Origin: Candidatus Bathyarchaeota archaeon
Lineage (GTDB): Archaea; Thermoproteota; Bathyarchaeia; Bathyarchaeales; Bathyarchaeaceae
NCBI GenBank assembly: GCA_026967815.1
Contig: JAPUUO010000029.1
Span: 1-13,593, forward strand
DNA length: 13,593 nucleotides
Direction: 5' to 3'
The notes beneath the pieces were generated by a model, which did no database searches, was not told where the DNA came from, and saw only the letters and a program-made list of their open reading frames with translations. A program made the translations under genes and the position numbers. Of this stretch, positions 1-7,074 are shown in pieces. How positions within the stretch are numbered: the first letter of the stretch is position 1; the number at the start of each line of letters is the position of its first letter.

Positions 1-18
1 AGCTCCAAAAAAATAAGG

Positions 19-26
19 TTTATTAA
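19..26 (+). promoter_or_regulatory. TATA-like box upstream of hdrC
   Basis: TTTATTAA at 19-26 lies about 43 nt before the hdrC ATG, so a start of transcription near 45-50 would leave a short leader containing the AAGGAGG ribosome-binding site at 55-61. This fits an archaeal promoter placing hdrC first in its transcript. The window edge prevents checking what lies further upstream, and an AT-rich octamer is weak evidence alone. Confidence 0.33.
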
Positions 27-68
27 TGAACTCTGTGCACTCACTATCTCTAGCAAGGAGGATGAGCG

Positions 69-605
69 ATGGCGGAAAAAACTGAAGCTCCCAAGGCGAG
101 TGCTGAACCATTGAGGCTCGATCCGTCCTTCAAGTATGAAGTAATGAAAGAGCATGATGGAGAAACGCTTAAAGTATGTTTTCAATGTGGATCATGCACT
201 TCGAGTTGTCCAACTGCTCGCTTTAGCACGTCTTATCGTCCTCGTACGATTCTGCGTATGGCACAGTTGGGGCTTCGCCAGAAAGTTCTTCAAAGTCCAA
301 CTCTTTGGCTTTGTACTGCGTGTTTCACCTGCACAGATCGCTGCCCACAAGATGTGGAAGTTGCTAGTGTCCTAAGAGTCCTTAGAAATCTTGCAGTCAA
401 AAAGGGACAGATGCCCCGAATTTTCACTGAACTTGCTTCGAATATCTATGAAACCGGTTATGTCTACAAGATTCCTGAGATGAGACTGAGGAAGAGATCA
501 GAACTTGGGTTACCGCCTCTGCCGAAAGCCAGCTTAGACAAGGTTGACAAACTAATCGAGCTGGCTGGAGCAAGAAAGCTGTTAAAGTCTAAGGAGTTAC
601 AGTGA
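69..605 (+). CDS. hdrC: Heterodisulfide reductase subunit C-like ferredoxin protein
   Basis: Iron-sulfur electron carrier of the HdrC family, which passes electrons from HdrA-type flavoproteins (or another donor) to the HdrB disulfide-reducing subunit, in the cytoplasm or at the membrane face. The 178-aa protein has two complete 4Fe-4S motifs of the CxxCxxCxxxCP form: Cys37/40/43/47 followed by Pro48, and Cys82/85/88/92 followed by Pro93. The length is close to the usual HdrC (about 180-190 aa). The start is fixed by a strong AAGGAGG at 55-61 with 7 nt spacing. Its TGA stop overlaps the hdrB start, so the two are translationally coupled. No HdrA gene lies in the window. The natural substrate (CoM-S-S-CoB or another disulfide) cannot be told from sequence. 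The C-terminal 60 residues are basic and helical without further cysteines. Confidence 0.88.
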   Translation: MAEKTEAPKASAEPLRLDPSFKYEVMKEHDGETLKVCFQCGSCTSSCPTARFSTSYRPRTILRMAQLGLRQKVLQSPTLWLCTACFTCTDRCPQDVEVASVLRVLRNLAVKKGQMPRIFTELASNIYETGYVYKIPEMRLRKRSELGLPPLPKASLDKVDKLIELAGARKLLKSKELQ

Positions 606-1489
606 TGTCGGAACTGAGCTACCTGTTCTTTATAGGGTGTACCATACCTTACAGAGTCGCTAACTATGAAGTTTCTGCCAGAAAGGTTTTTGGAAGATTA
701 GGTATGGAGCTGGTTGAGATGTCTGATTTTAATTGTTGCGGGCTTCCAGTTGATCCAGCCAGCCATGAAATGATGATTGTTTTAGCAGCTCGTAACCTCT
801 GCATAGCAGAACAGCAAGAATTGAACATTATTACGCTTTGCACTGGTTGTGCTGGAACTTTGCGGAAAGTAAACAAAGCTCTGAAAGAGGATAAGGAACT
901 CAGGAACAGAATTAACGGGTATCTAAATGAAGTGGGCATGGAATTCAAAGGAACCGTGGAAGCTAAGCATTTCATTCATGCCTTGAAGGAAGACCTTGGA
1001 TTTGACAGGATTAAAGATGCAATTAAAAAACCGCTTACTGGACTTAAAGTTGCTGAGCATTGTGGTTGCCATCTTCTTCGACCAACAGAGATTTTTGGTT
1101 GGGACGACCCGGAGAATCCAAAAGTTCTCAAAGATTTGATTGAGTTAACGGGCGCTGAATGCTTGGACTATATGGATGAACCTGAATGTTGCGGCTACAC
1201 AATTATTGCAATAGATGACAAGGTGGCTTTGCAACTCACCCGTGAAAAGCTTCAACACATAAAAATGGCTGGAGCCCAAGCCCTGATTACGGTCTGTCCC
1301 TCTTGCCACTTAATGTTTGACATGCAACAGTCGAGGATAGAGAGAATGTTCAACGAAAAATTCGAGCTACCTGTGCTCCACTTTCCACAACTACTAGGAC
1401 TAGCTATGGGCCTCAGCCCTGACGAATTGGCGCTGAAAGACCTTAGAGTTAGTCCATCAAAGATCTTAGAAGCCGTAAAAACAGTTTAA
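605..1489 (+). CDS. hdrB: Heterodisulfide reductase subunit B-like (two CCG domains)
   Basis: Catalytic disulfide-reducing subunit of the HdrB family, in which two cysteine-rich CCG domains bind unusual non-cubane 4Fe-4S clusters. Both domains are intact. The first has Cys12, CysCysGly at 44-46 and CTGC at 79-82. The second has Cys153/155, CysCysGly at 195-197 and CPSC at 231-234. At 294 aa it is full length. ATG at 605 is preferred: AAGGAG at 591-596 is 8 nt upstream, and the A is shared with the hdrC TGA stop. A GTG at 602 in the same frame would put the ribosome-binding site only 5 nt away. HdrB and HdrC together form a unit needing HdrA or a membrane donor from elsewhere. HdrBC-like pairs also occur in non-methanogens, so this does not prove methanogenesis. 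Confidence 0.9.
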   Translation: MSELSYLFFIGCTIPYRVANYEVSARKVFGRLGMELVEMSDFNCCGLPVDPASHEMMIVLAARNLCIAEQQELNIITLCTGCAGTLRKVNKALKEDKELRNRINGYLNEVGMEFKGTVEAKHFIHALKEDLGFDRIKDAIKKPLTGLKVAEHCGCHLLRPTEIFGWDDPENPKVLKDLIELTGAECLDYMDEPECCGYTIIAIDDKVALQLTREKLQHIKMAGAQALITVCPSCHLMFDMQQSRIERMFNEKFELPVLHFPQLLGLAMGLSPDELALKDLRVSPSKILEAVKTV

Positions 1490-1525
1490 CAGAAAACAAC
1501 GAAGTTCTAGTTAAAAATAGAAGAT

Positions 1526-1574
1526 GGCAACATTTGGCAAGATGTGTTGCTGTACACAGATTATTTCTTTCTTA
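1526..1574 (+). terminator. Possible terminator after hdrCB
   Basis: GCAACA at 1526-1531 can pair with TGTTGC at 1544-1549 (six base pairs plus one GT pair, 10-nt loop), and a T-rich tract (1559-1574) follows about 10 nt later. Archaeal termination mainly needs the T-rich tract, so the hairpin may be incidental. It lies between the hdrB stop and the promoter-like box of the next gene. Confidence 0.3.
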
Positions 1575-1614
1575 TATGTGATAAGCCAAAATTTAGCACA
1601 TCCGAAACCTATTC

Positions 1615-1624
1615 AATAAATTTA
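1615..1624 (+). promoter_or_regulatory. TATA-like box, probably leaderless gene
   Basis: AATAAATTTA at 1615-1624 is centred about 28 nt before the ATG at 1648. There is no Shine-Dalgarno sequence in front of that ATG. The distance matches the usual archaeal TATA-to-start spacing, so transcription probably begins at or next to the start codon and the message is leaderless. Confidence 0.5.
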
Positions 1625-1647
1625 TCTATTGTCATATACGGACTTGC

Positions 1648-3057
1648 ATGTCAGAGAAAAAAAATTGGTTGGCTGAAACGTATGGAGACGCGATAAACTT
1701 GGAAATCGTTGTCATAGGTATGGGGTACACTGGTATTCCCGTTGCTGTCATGCTCGCTGATGTTGAAGGGTTCAACGTTACCGGTGTGCAGAGGAGATCT
1801 AAGCGATCAGGATGGAAGATTGATTATCTCAACGCAGGTAAATGCCCCATCAGTGGAAAAGAACCAGGCTTGGCTGAGCTCATCGAAAAGACAGTGAGAA
1901 AGGGGAGCTTCAGGGTTACAGACAACATCGCTGTCTGTCAGAAAGCTGATGTGATCCTGATTGATGTTCAAACACCAGTTGATGAAAACCATGTGCCACA
2001 ATACCATTCATTAACAGGAGTATCCCAAGCTGTTGGAATGCACATGAAAAAGGGTGCGTTGATTATTATAGAATCCACGGTAGCTCCTGGAACTACTAGC
2101 TATGTCGTAAAACCGATATTGGAAGAATCTTCTGGGACGAAGGCAGGCAGAGACTTCAACCTTGTGTACTCCTACGAACGTGTCACGGTGGGCCGCCTGC
2201 TTCACAACTTAGTCTACATGCCAAGGATTGTGGGAGGACTCACCAACCAATGCACTGAACGGGCCATCGAGTTCTACAGGCACATCGTAAAGGCAGATTT
2301 GTTTCCAACAAATTGCTTAACCGCAGAGATGGCTAAAGTCACCGAGAACACCTACCGCGATGTCAATGTCGCATTTGCAAACGAGATTGCCTTGATTTGT
2401 GAAAGCCTCGGCATCAATGTCCATGAGGTTAGACGATTCGTAAACTCTCTGCCAAATGATCCGTCTGATCCCCTGAAGAACCCATATAGAATGATGCATA
2501 TGCCAGGGTCAGGTGTCGGCGGACATTGCCTCCCTAAAGATCCTTGGTTGCTAAAATATGGTTTCGACGTTTATGGAAGCCTCAGATTTACTCCCGAGCT
2601 CCTCGTAGAAAGCAGGAAGATAAACGATTCTATGCCGCAACATATGAGAAACTTGGTGGAGGAAGCATTGCATGAGAAGGACGTGAGCCTTCAAGATGCA
2701 AAGGTTTGCATACTAGGCCTTGCATTTCTTGAGAACTCTGACGACACCAGAAATACTCCGACGTTGCCTCTTTACAATTTCCTTAAAGGACGTTGCGAGG
2801 AAGTGGTAGTGCATGATCCATTTGTAAAAGAGTTTCAAGGAGTAGTTCTCATGAACGACTTGGAGGATGCTCTTAGAAACAGAGATTGCATAGTGATTAT
2901 GACCAGACATAAGGATTACCTGGATTTGCAGCTAGACTGGCTCAAAAGTTTCCTTGCCACCCTTGTCATAGTCGATGGTAGAAACATTTTTAATCCTGAC
3001 GACTGTGAGAAAGCTGGCTTCACTTACCGTGGTGTAGGCGTAGGCGTGCGTAAATGA
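1648..3057 (+). CDS. UDP-sugar 6-dehydrogenase family (UDP-glucose / UDP-ManNAc dehydrogenase type)
   Basis: NAD-dependent oxidation of the sugar C6 hydroxyl of a nucleotide sugar to a uronic acid, supplying glycan or S-layer/N-glycan precursors in the cytoplasm. Visible features in order: N-terminal Rossmann site GMGYTG at 24-29; STVAPGTT at 143-150; a central linker helix with candidate catalytic Lys230 in EMAKVTENTYRDVN; the catalytic cysteine motif GVGGHCLPKDP with Cys294; and the C-terminal domain with GLAFLENSDDTRNTP near 357-371. Length 469 aa is slightly above the typical 420-450. Two positions depart from the consensus as I know it: the usual GLAFK lysine is Leu361, and the usual SPE segment reads SYE at 175-177. 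Substrate cannot be assigned between UDP-glucose, UDP-GlcNAc and UDP-ManNAc. It stands alone with a TATA-like box and no ribosome-binding site; the next gene is 112 nt away. Confidence 0.85.
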   Translation: MSEKKNWLAETYGDAINLEIVVIGMGYTGIPVAVMLADVEGFNVTGVQRRSKRSGWKIDYLNAGKCPISGKEPGLAELIEKTVRKGSFRVTDNIAVCQKADVILIDVQTPVDENHVPQYHSLTGVSQAVGMHMKKGALIIIESTVAPGTTSYVVKPILEESSGTKAGRDFNLVYSYERVTVGRLLHNLVYMPRIVGGLTNQCTERAIEFYRHIVKADLFPTNCLTAEMAKVTENTYRDVNVAFANEIALICESLGINVHEVRRFVNSLPNDPSDPLKNPYRMMHMPGSGVGGHCLPKDPWLLKYGFDVYGSLRFTPELLVESRKINDSMPQHMRNLVEEALHEKDVSLQDAKVCILGLAFLENSDDTRNTPTLPLYNFLKGRCEEVVVHDPFVKEFQGVVLMNDLEDALRNRDCIVIMTRHKDYLDLQLDWLKSFLATLVIVDGRNIFNPDDCEKAGFTYRGVGVGVRK

Positions 3058-3169
3058 AGCAATAAGCCGAAATGCCGATTGAATTGCGGTCAGCTTGCGC
3101 AGGCACGTTTGAAAGAAGACAAAAACATTCATCTGACGGCGGATAGTATCAAGTGAAAGAGGGAATCAT

Positions 3170-4123
3170 ATGGTTTCTCACGGATTGAGGGTGATTGACT
3201 TCCATGCTCATTTTCCAACTGCAAGCTGGACGAAGTGGGCAGCCTCATGGAAGCAACGACTAATTGAGAAATACGGAGAAGAGAACGCCCAATTGATTAT
3301 AGAGCAATCAGCACGTGATAGAGAAGAAATGAGAAGGGCATGGGGCTTTGCACCCCCTGAAACTGAGACACGTTCCGATGAGGAGCAAGCAGCCAGGTGG
3401 GTTGCAGATCTCGATTTAAAAGGAGTAGAAAGGGTAAATTTCGCCACTGGAGGCGGCAATGATAATTTGGCCAAGATGGTGAGATTGCATCCAGACAGGT
3501 TTTCAGGGTTCGCTCACCATAGCTTATTCTCAGAGGACGCGCATTCAGAGCTTGAGCGTGGAGTGAAGCAGCTTGGGCTTAAGGGATACAAAGTGATCGC
3601 GTCTTCGCAGACGAGTTCTGTTGACGACAAGATCCTCTATCCTGTTTGGGAGATAACGGAGAAGTTGGGAATTCCTGTGATCATTCATTTCGGTGTTCTC
3701 GGCGGAGGTGGCGGACCAGTCTTGGACTTGAGAAACATGAACCCTCTCACACTTTGGGAGGTAGCGAAGATGTTTCCTAAAATTCCATTTGTCGTCCCCC
3801 ACTTCGGCGCCGGCTACCTCAGAGAGCTTCTTTTGCTATGTTGGTCGTGCCCCAACGTGTACATAGACACATCAGGCTCAAACCGGTGGATGCGCTGGAT
3901 GCCTTTCGAGATCGATTTGGAAGGGCTTTTTAGAAAGGTTTTAGACACAGTTGGCCCTGATCGCTTGGTTTTCGGAAGCGACTCAAGTTACTTTCCAAGA
4001 GGCTTTAGTGTCCAGTATCTGATAGAGCAACTTAAAGCGTGTCGATCGATTGGGCTGGAAAAAGAGAGCATCGAGAAGATTTTCTATGGAAACGCTGCGA
4101 AATTGCTGAGATTGGCTGTTTGA
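3170..4123 (+). CDS. Amidohydrolase-2 family metal-dependent hydrolase
   Basis: A 317-aa TIM-barrel metallohydrolase of the amidohydrolase-related (ACMSD-like) family, which includes decarboxylases and hydrolases. Residues fitting the metal site are the HxH pair His12/His14 in DFHAHFP after strand 1, His173 in IIHFG, His211 in VPHFGAGY and Asp271 in VFGSDSSY. The C-terminal segment GPDRLVFGSD, then KIFYGNAAKLL, is typical of this family. A purine-rich GAAAGAGGG lies 5 nt before the ATG. It converges on the DinB-family gene with only an 18-nt gap. Nothing in the sequence identifies its substrate. A role in thiol-conjugate breakdown would be speculation based only on its place beside the bacillithiol genes. 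Confidence 0.85.
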   Translation: MVSHGLRVIDFHAHFPTASWTKWAASWKQRLIEKYGEENAQLIIEQSARDREEMRRAWGFAPPETETRSDEEQAARWVADLDLKGVERVNFATGGGNDNLAKMVRLHPDRFSGFAHHSLFSEDAHSELERGVKQLGLKGYKVIASSQTSSVDDKILYPVWEITEKLGIPVIIHFGVLGGGGGPVLDLRNMNPLTLWEVAKMFPKIPFVVPHFGAGYLRELLLLCWSCPNVYIDTSGSNRWMRWMPFEIDLEGLFRKVLDTVGPDRLVFGSDSSYFPRGFSVQYLIEQLKACRSIGLEKESIEKIFYGNAAKLLRLAV

Positions 4124-4141
4124 AAGGCGTACTAGACCATC

Positions 4142-4624
4142 CTAGGTGAGAAAATGTTCATCGATTTGTCTTCGGCGTCCAATGGCACCTTTGAGGTAAA
4201 CGATTTGCCCCACATGGTGAAAGATCTCTGAAAGATAAATCAAGAGATAGAATTGTCGTTTCCTCGTCCCTCTCCAGAAGGGAATATCGGCTTCGAGCTC
4301 TGCCTGAGTCAATTTTTCAAGACCGCTTTTGACACTGTTTTTTCCCTTCTCTATTTCGCTCATTATTTTTTCAAGCGGGTAGACCCTGTTGCCAACGTAG
4401 TCTTCAGGCCAGTCTTTAGGCTTGTACTCTGGGTTTCCTTTCAAGATTCTGTGTATTCCCACGTTCCATTGTTGGGCGAGATGCTTGAGTATCCATCTTA
4501 TGGAGTTAGTCTCTTCCATGGGTCTCCAGTCAATCTCCTTCTCGGAGAGGTCTTCCATCGCTGAGTCAAATCTCTCGAAGGCTAATTCAGCGAACGTTTT
4601 GATTAATTCCACTTTGTCAGACAT
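4142..4624 (-). CDS. DinB-superfamily protein, candidate bacillithiol S-transferase
   Basis: A 160-aa four-helix-bundle protein of the DinB/YfiT superfamily. This superfamily contains metal-dependent thiol transferases, including bacillithiol S-transferase BstA of Bacillus and Staphylococcus. Visible: the helix with WILKHLAQQWNVGIHRIL carrying His48, and the late helix with SEIFHHVGQIVYLKG carrying His136/His137 and the family GQI. Known relatives use a His triad with the last two ligands four residues apart; here that spacing gives Glu133 and His137, so the triad would be His48/Glu133/His137. The minus-strand ATG follows GAGATGAT at about 5 nt. It is transcribed divergently from bshC, and this location is the main reason for the transferase proposal. 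General DinB membership is much surer than the specific function. Confidence 0.75.
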   Translation of the reverse strand: MSDKVELIKTFAELAFERFDSAMEDLSEKEIDWRPMEETNSIRWILKHLAQQWNVGIHRILKGNPEYKPKDWPEDYVGNRVYPLEKIMSEIEKGKNSVKSGLEKLTQAELEADIPFWRGTRKRQFYLLIYLSEIFHHVGQIVYLKGAIGRRRQIDEHFLT

Positions 4625-4666
4625 CTAAATCATCTCATGAGTAACTGCCGTGAATTATGACTCTTG

Positions 4667-4675
4667 AATATATAT
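4667..4675 (-). promoter_or_regulatory. TATA-like box for the DinB-family gene
   Basis: ATATATATT (minus strand) at 4667-4675 would place transcription start near 4645 and give a leader of about 20 nt that contains the GAGATGAT ribosome-binding site before the ATG at 4624. Confidence 0.45.
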
Positions 4676-4783
4676 GCCTGTCGAAGTAGTCTCATTAGAA
4701 TTAGTCCAACACAAATGTTCTCTATCTACGCAAAGCATGGATATAAGGTAAATGTGATAAACAAGCGTGCAAATGAGTATATG

Positions 4784-4791
4784 TTAAAATA
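4784..4791 (+). promoter_or_regulatory. Possible TATA-like box for the bsh operon
   Basis: TTAAAATA at 4784-4791 sits about 45 nt before the bshC start. Transcription from about 4812 would leave a 20-nt leader holding AGTGAT (4821-4826), which complements the archaeal 16S tail and ends 5 nt before the GTG. The 207-nt gap between bshC and the divergent DinB gene has room for both promoters. The box is AT-rich background-like, so confidence is modest. Confidence 0.3.
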
Positions 4792-4831
4792 ATCTTGGTG
4801 ACAAGCTTTACGAAGTAGAAAGTGATTCGCA

Positions 4832-6403
4832 GTGAACTCTGTGGCCTTACCTTATGAATTCATAACTTCAGAAAAGATAACCATCGACTACCTTAATCAT
4901 GCAAATGATCTGAAGCATGTGTTTCCAAAGCATTTTAGCGAGCCAAGCGTTCGAAAATGCAACATAGATCGTCAGAAAATTGTGAACAAATTGCTGGAGT
5001 ACAACCAGAGAATAGACGCTCCCAAACGAGTGATTCAAAACATAGAGTCTCTTTCACAACCTGAAACCTACGCCGTGATAACTGGTCAACAGCCTGGCTT
5101 GTTCTCAGGTCCATTGTACACCGTGTACAAAGCAATTTCTATCATTGTTATATGTGAAAGATTATCTACCCAGAAATGCTCGCTTGTTCCTATATTCTGG
5201 AATGCATCTGAGGACCATGATCTTTCCGAAGTTGATCACATCAACGTGTTCAGGGAAAATGAGCCATTTGAGATCCATTATGATTGTGCGTCAAGTGATG
5301 TAGCCTTTTCGCATATGAGCCTTGACAAGTCCGAACTGAACAAGATGTTGACAATTATAGCAGATATCTCTCCGAACTCGGAGTTTAAGGCGCTCCTACT
5401 GAAGAAGATCAACGAAATCTCGCAAAGGTCATCCACCATAGGAGATTTCTTCTCTAGGTTTATGCTTTACCTTTTTGGCGAGTTAGGGCTTATTATGACT
5501 GAGCCTCACTATCTTAGGGATTTGATGGTTCCAATTTTTGACAGGTTAATCCGACGACCAACTGAATGCACGCGACTCCTGAATGCAGCAGGTTCAAAAC
5601 TCAACAAGCTTGGCTATTCGCCAAGAATCCACAAGAAATCGAACCTATGCAATTTTTTTCTTCTCAATGACGATGGGAAACGACTACGAGTTACCTACAA
5701 CGGAAAATTTCAAGTTGCCAACGAGACTTTCTCTCAGGGAGAACTCCTTCATCTTTTAGATGACAATCCCTCCAAGTTTAGTGCGAATGCTCTCACGAGA
5801 CCCATAACTCAGGATTTCCTTCTCCCCACGTTCACCTACGTGGCTGGACCAAACGAGATAGCATACCAAGCCCAACTGAAGGGACTCTACGATTTTTTCG
5901 CCTTACAGATGCCGGTGATATTCCCCAGATTTGGGGCCACCATAGTCGAGAAAAAAATCTCCAAAGTTCTGGGAAAATATAATCTAGAAATTCAAGAACT
6001 AAAAAGTCCAGAGAAACTGTTGAAAAAACTGGCTAAGGAGAAGATTGATGACGCCTTCAATTCCTTTAAGAGTGAGGTTCTCACGGGCATGACTAAAGTC
6101 ACTCAGCAGGCTGAGTCCATCGATGAGACTCTCATTGGACCTTGTTCACTTGCAAAGGGTAGAATCCTCAAGACCATCGAAGTCCTGGAAGACAAGATCG
6201 CTTCGAAACTGAAGGAACATAATTTAGTTACCCGAAGACAGATCACTAAAGCACACAACAATCTTTTTCCTTATGGTCACCTGCAAGAAAGGCAGATAAA
6301 CCTCTTGGAGTATCTCATAAAATTCGGAGCGGAGTTTCTGAGAATGGTCTACGAGAACTTCCTTGAAGCCGATTATGGTGAGCACAGGGTGATTAAATGC
6401 TAG
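4832..6403 (+). CDS. bshC: Putative bacillithiol cysteine ligase BshC
   Basis: Last step of bacillithiol synthesis: addition of L-cysteine to glucosaminyl-malate (assignment from the family). The 523-aa length is close to bacterial BshC (about 540). Diagnostic segments are TGQQPGLFSGPLYT at 84-97, FWNASEDHD at 122-130 and, near the C-terminus, LFPYGHLQERQINLLEYL. The region before this last motif, roughly residues 390-470, is rich in Lys/Glu heptads, as expected for the BshC coiled coil. The start is GTG at 4832, supported by AGTGAT at 4821-4826. It is the first gene of the run, and its last 7 nt overlap bshB1. The TAG stop is used here as a true terminator. I see no frameshift or internal break. 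Confidence 0.93.
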   Translation: MNSVALPYEFITSEKITIDYLNHANDLKHVFPKHFSEPSVRKCNIDRQKIVNKLLEYNQRIDAPKRVIQNIESLSQPETYAVITGQQPGLFSGPLYTVYKAISIIVICERLSTQKCSLVPIFWNASEDHDLSEVDHINVFRENEPFEIHYDCASSDVAFSHMSLDKSELNKMLTIIADISPNSEFKALLLKKINEISQRSSTIGDFFSRFMLYLFGELGLIMTEPHYLRDLMVPIFDRLIRRPTECTRLLNAAGSKLNKLGYSPRIHKKSNLCNFFLLNDDGKRLRVTYNGKFQVANETFSQGELLHLLDDNPSKFSANALTRPITQDFLLPTFTYVAGPNEIAYQAQLKGLYDFFALQMPVIFPRFGATIVEKKISKVLGKYNLEIQELKSPEKLLKKLAKEKIDDAFNSFKSEVLTGMTKVTQQAESIDETLIGPCSLAKGRILKTIEVLEDKIASKLKEHNLVTRRQITKAHNNLFPYGHLQERQINLLEYLIKFGAEFLRMVYENFLEADYGEHRVIKC

Positions 6404-7074
6404 ACATGCTTGCTGTTAGTCCTCATCCTGATGATGTGGAGCTCTGTTGCGGCGGTCTCATCGCAAAGATGAGTAGCAAAGGGTATCGTGTCGGAATAAT
6501 AGACCTTACTAAGGGTGAGTTGGGAACTGAAGGAACAGCGGAGACCAGAAAGCATGAGGCAGCTAAGGCGGCTGAGATACTGGGTGTGCAAATCCGTGAA
6601 AACATGGATTTCGGAGACTGCAGACTAAGTGCGGGCTATGATGAGGCAAAAAAATTGGCGGGTACAATTAAGCAATACAAGCCTTCAGTGCTGATAGCCC
6701 CTTATGGAGATGGGCGTCATCCAGATCATGCCGCGAGCAGGAAGCTTGCTGATAAGGCGGTTTTTTTTGCTAAACTGGCAAAAATGCAAACAGGTCACGA
6801 GGCTCACCGAGTTGGAATGGTTGCCTATTATATGTTACACGAGGCGTTTGAGCCCTTTTTTGTGGTTGATGTTACAGAGAGCTATGGAAAGAAGCTAGAG
6901 GCCATCAAAGCTTACAAATCCCAAATGGGGTTACTGTTAGGAATAGAAGGTCTTCTTAAATCAATAGAATTGAGAGATCAGCTTTATGGCTTAAAAATAG
7001 GGGTTAAGCACGGGGAACCATTCTTCTGCAGTACTCCGTTAAAGGTAGATGATCCGGTGGTCTTCTCGAAATGA
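6397..7074 (+). CDS. bshB1: GlcNAc-malate deacetylase BshB1 (LmbE/PIG-L family)
   Basis: Zinc-dependent deacetylase converting N-acetylglucosaminyl-malate to glucosaminyl-malate, the second step of the pathway. The 225-aa protein has the LmbE zinc motif HPDD at 10-13 and the second motif HPDH at 108-111, giving His10, Asp13 and His111 as ligands, with Asp12 the likely base. The block DLTKGELGTEGT at 36-47, and AYKSQMG followed by REDQLYG-like sequence (RDQLYG), resemble BshB1 more than mycothiol MshB. The first ATG (6397) is kept because Leu-Asp-x-Leu-Ala before HPDD is the family N-terminus; GGTGAT at 6388-6393 is just 3 nt upstream. ATG at 6406 is the alternative. Overlaps bshC by 7 nt and bshA by ATGA. 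Confidence 0.92.
   Translation: MLDMLAVSPHPDDVELCCGGLIAKMSSKGYRVGIIDLTKGELGTEGTAETRKHEAAKAAEILGVQIRENMDFGDCRLSAGYDEAKKLAGTIKQYKPSVLIAPYGDGRHPDHAASRKLADKAVFFAKLAKMQTGHEAHRVGMVAYYMLHEAFEPFFVVDVTESYGKKLEAIKAYKSQMGLLLGIEGLLKSIELRDQLYGLKIGVKHGEPFFCSTPLKVDDPVVFSK

Noticed and set aside
664..975. 103-codon frame antisense to hdrB
   Set aside because: Shadow of a well-supported gene with clear iron-sulfur motifs on the other strand.
6397..7074. LmbE-family gene as mycothiol deacetylase MshB
   Set aside because: The neighbours are BshA and BshC, not MshA/MshC/MshD, and internal segments fit BshB1.
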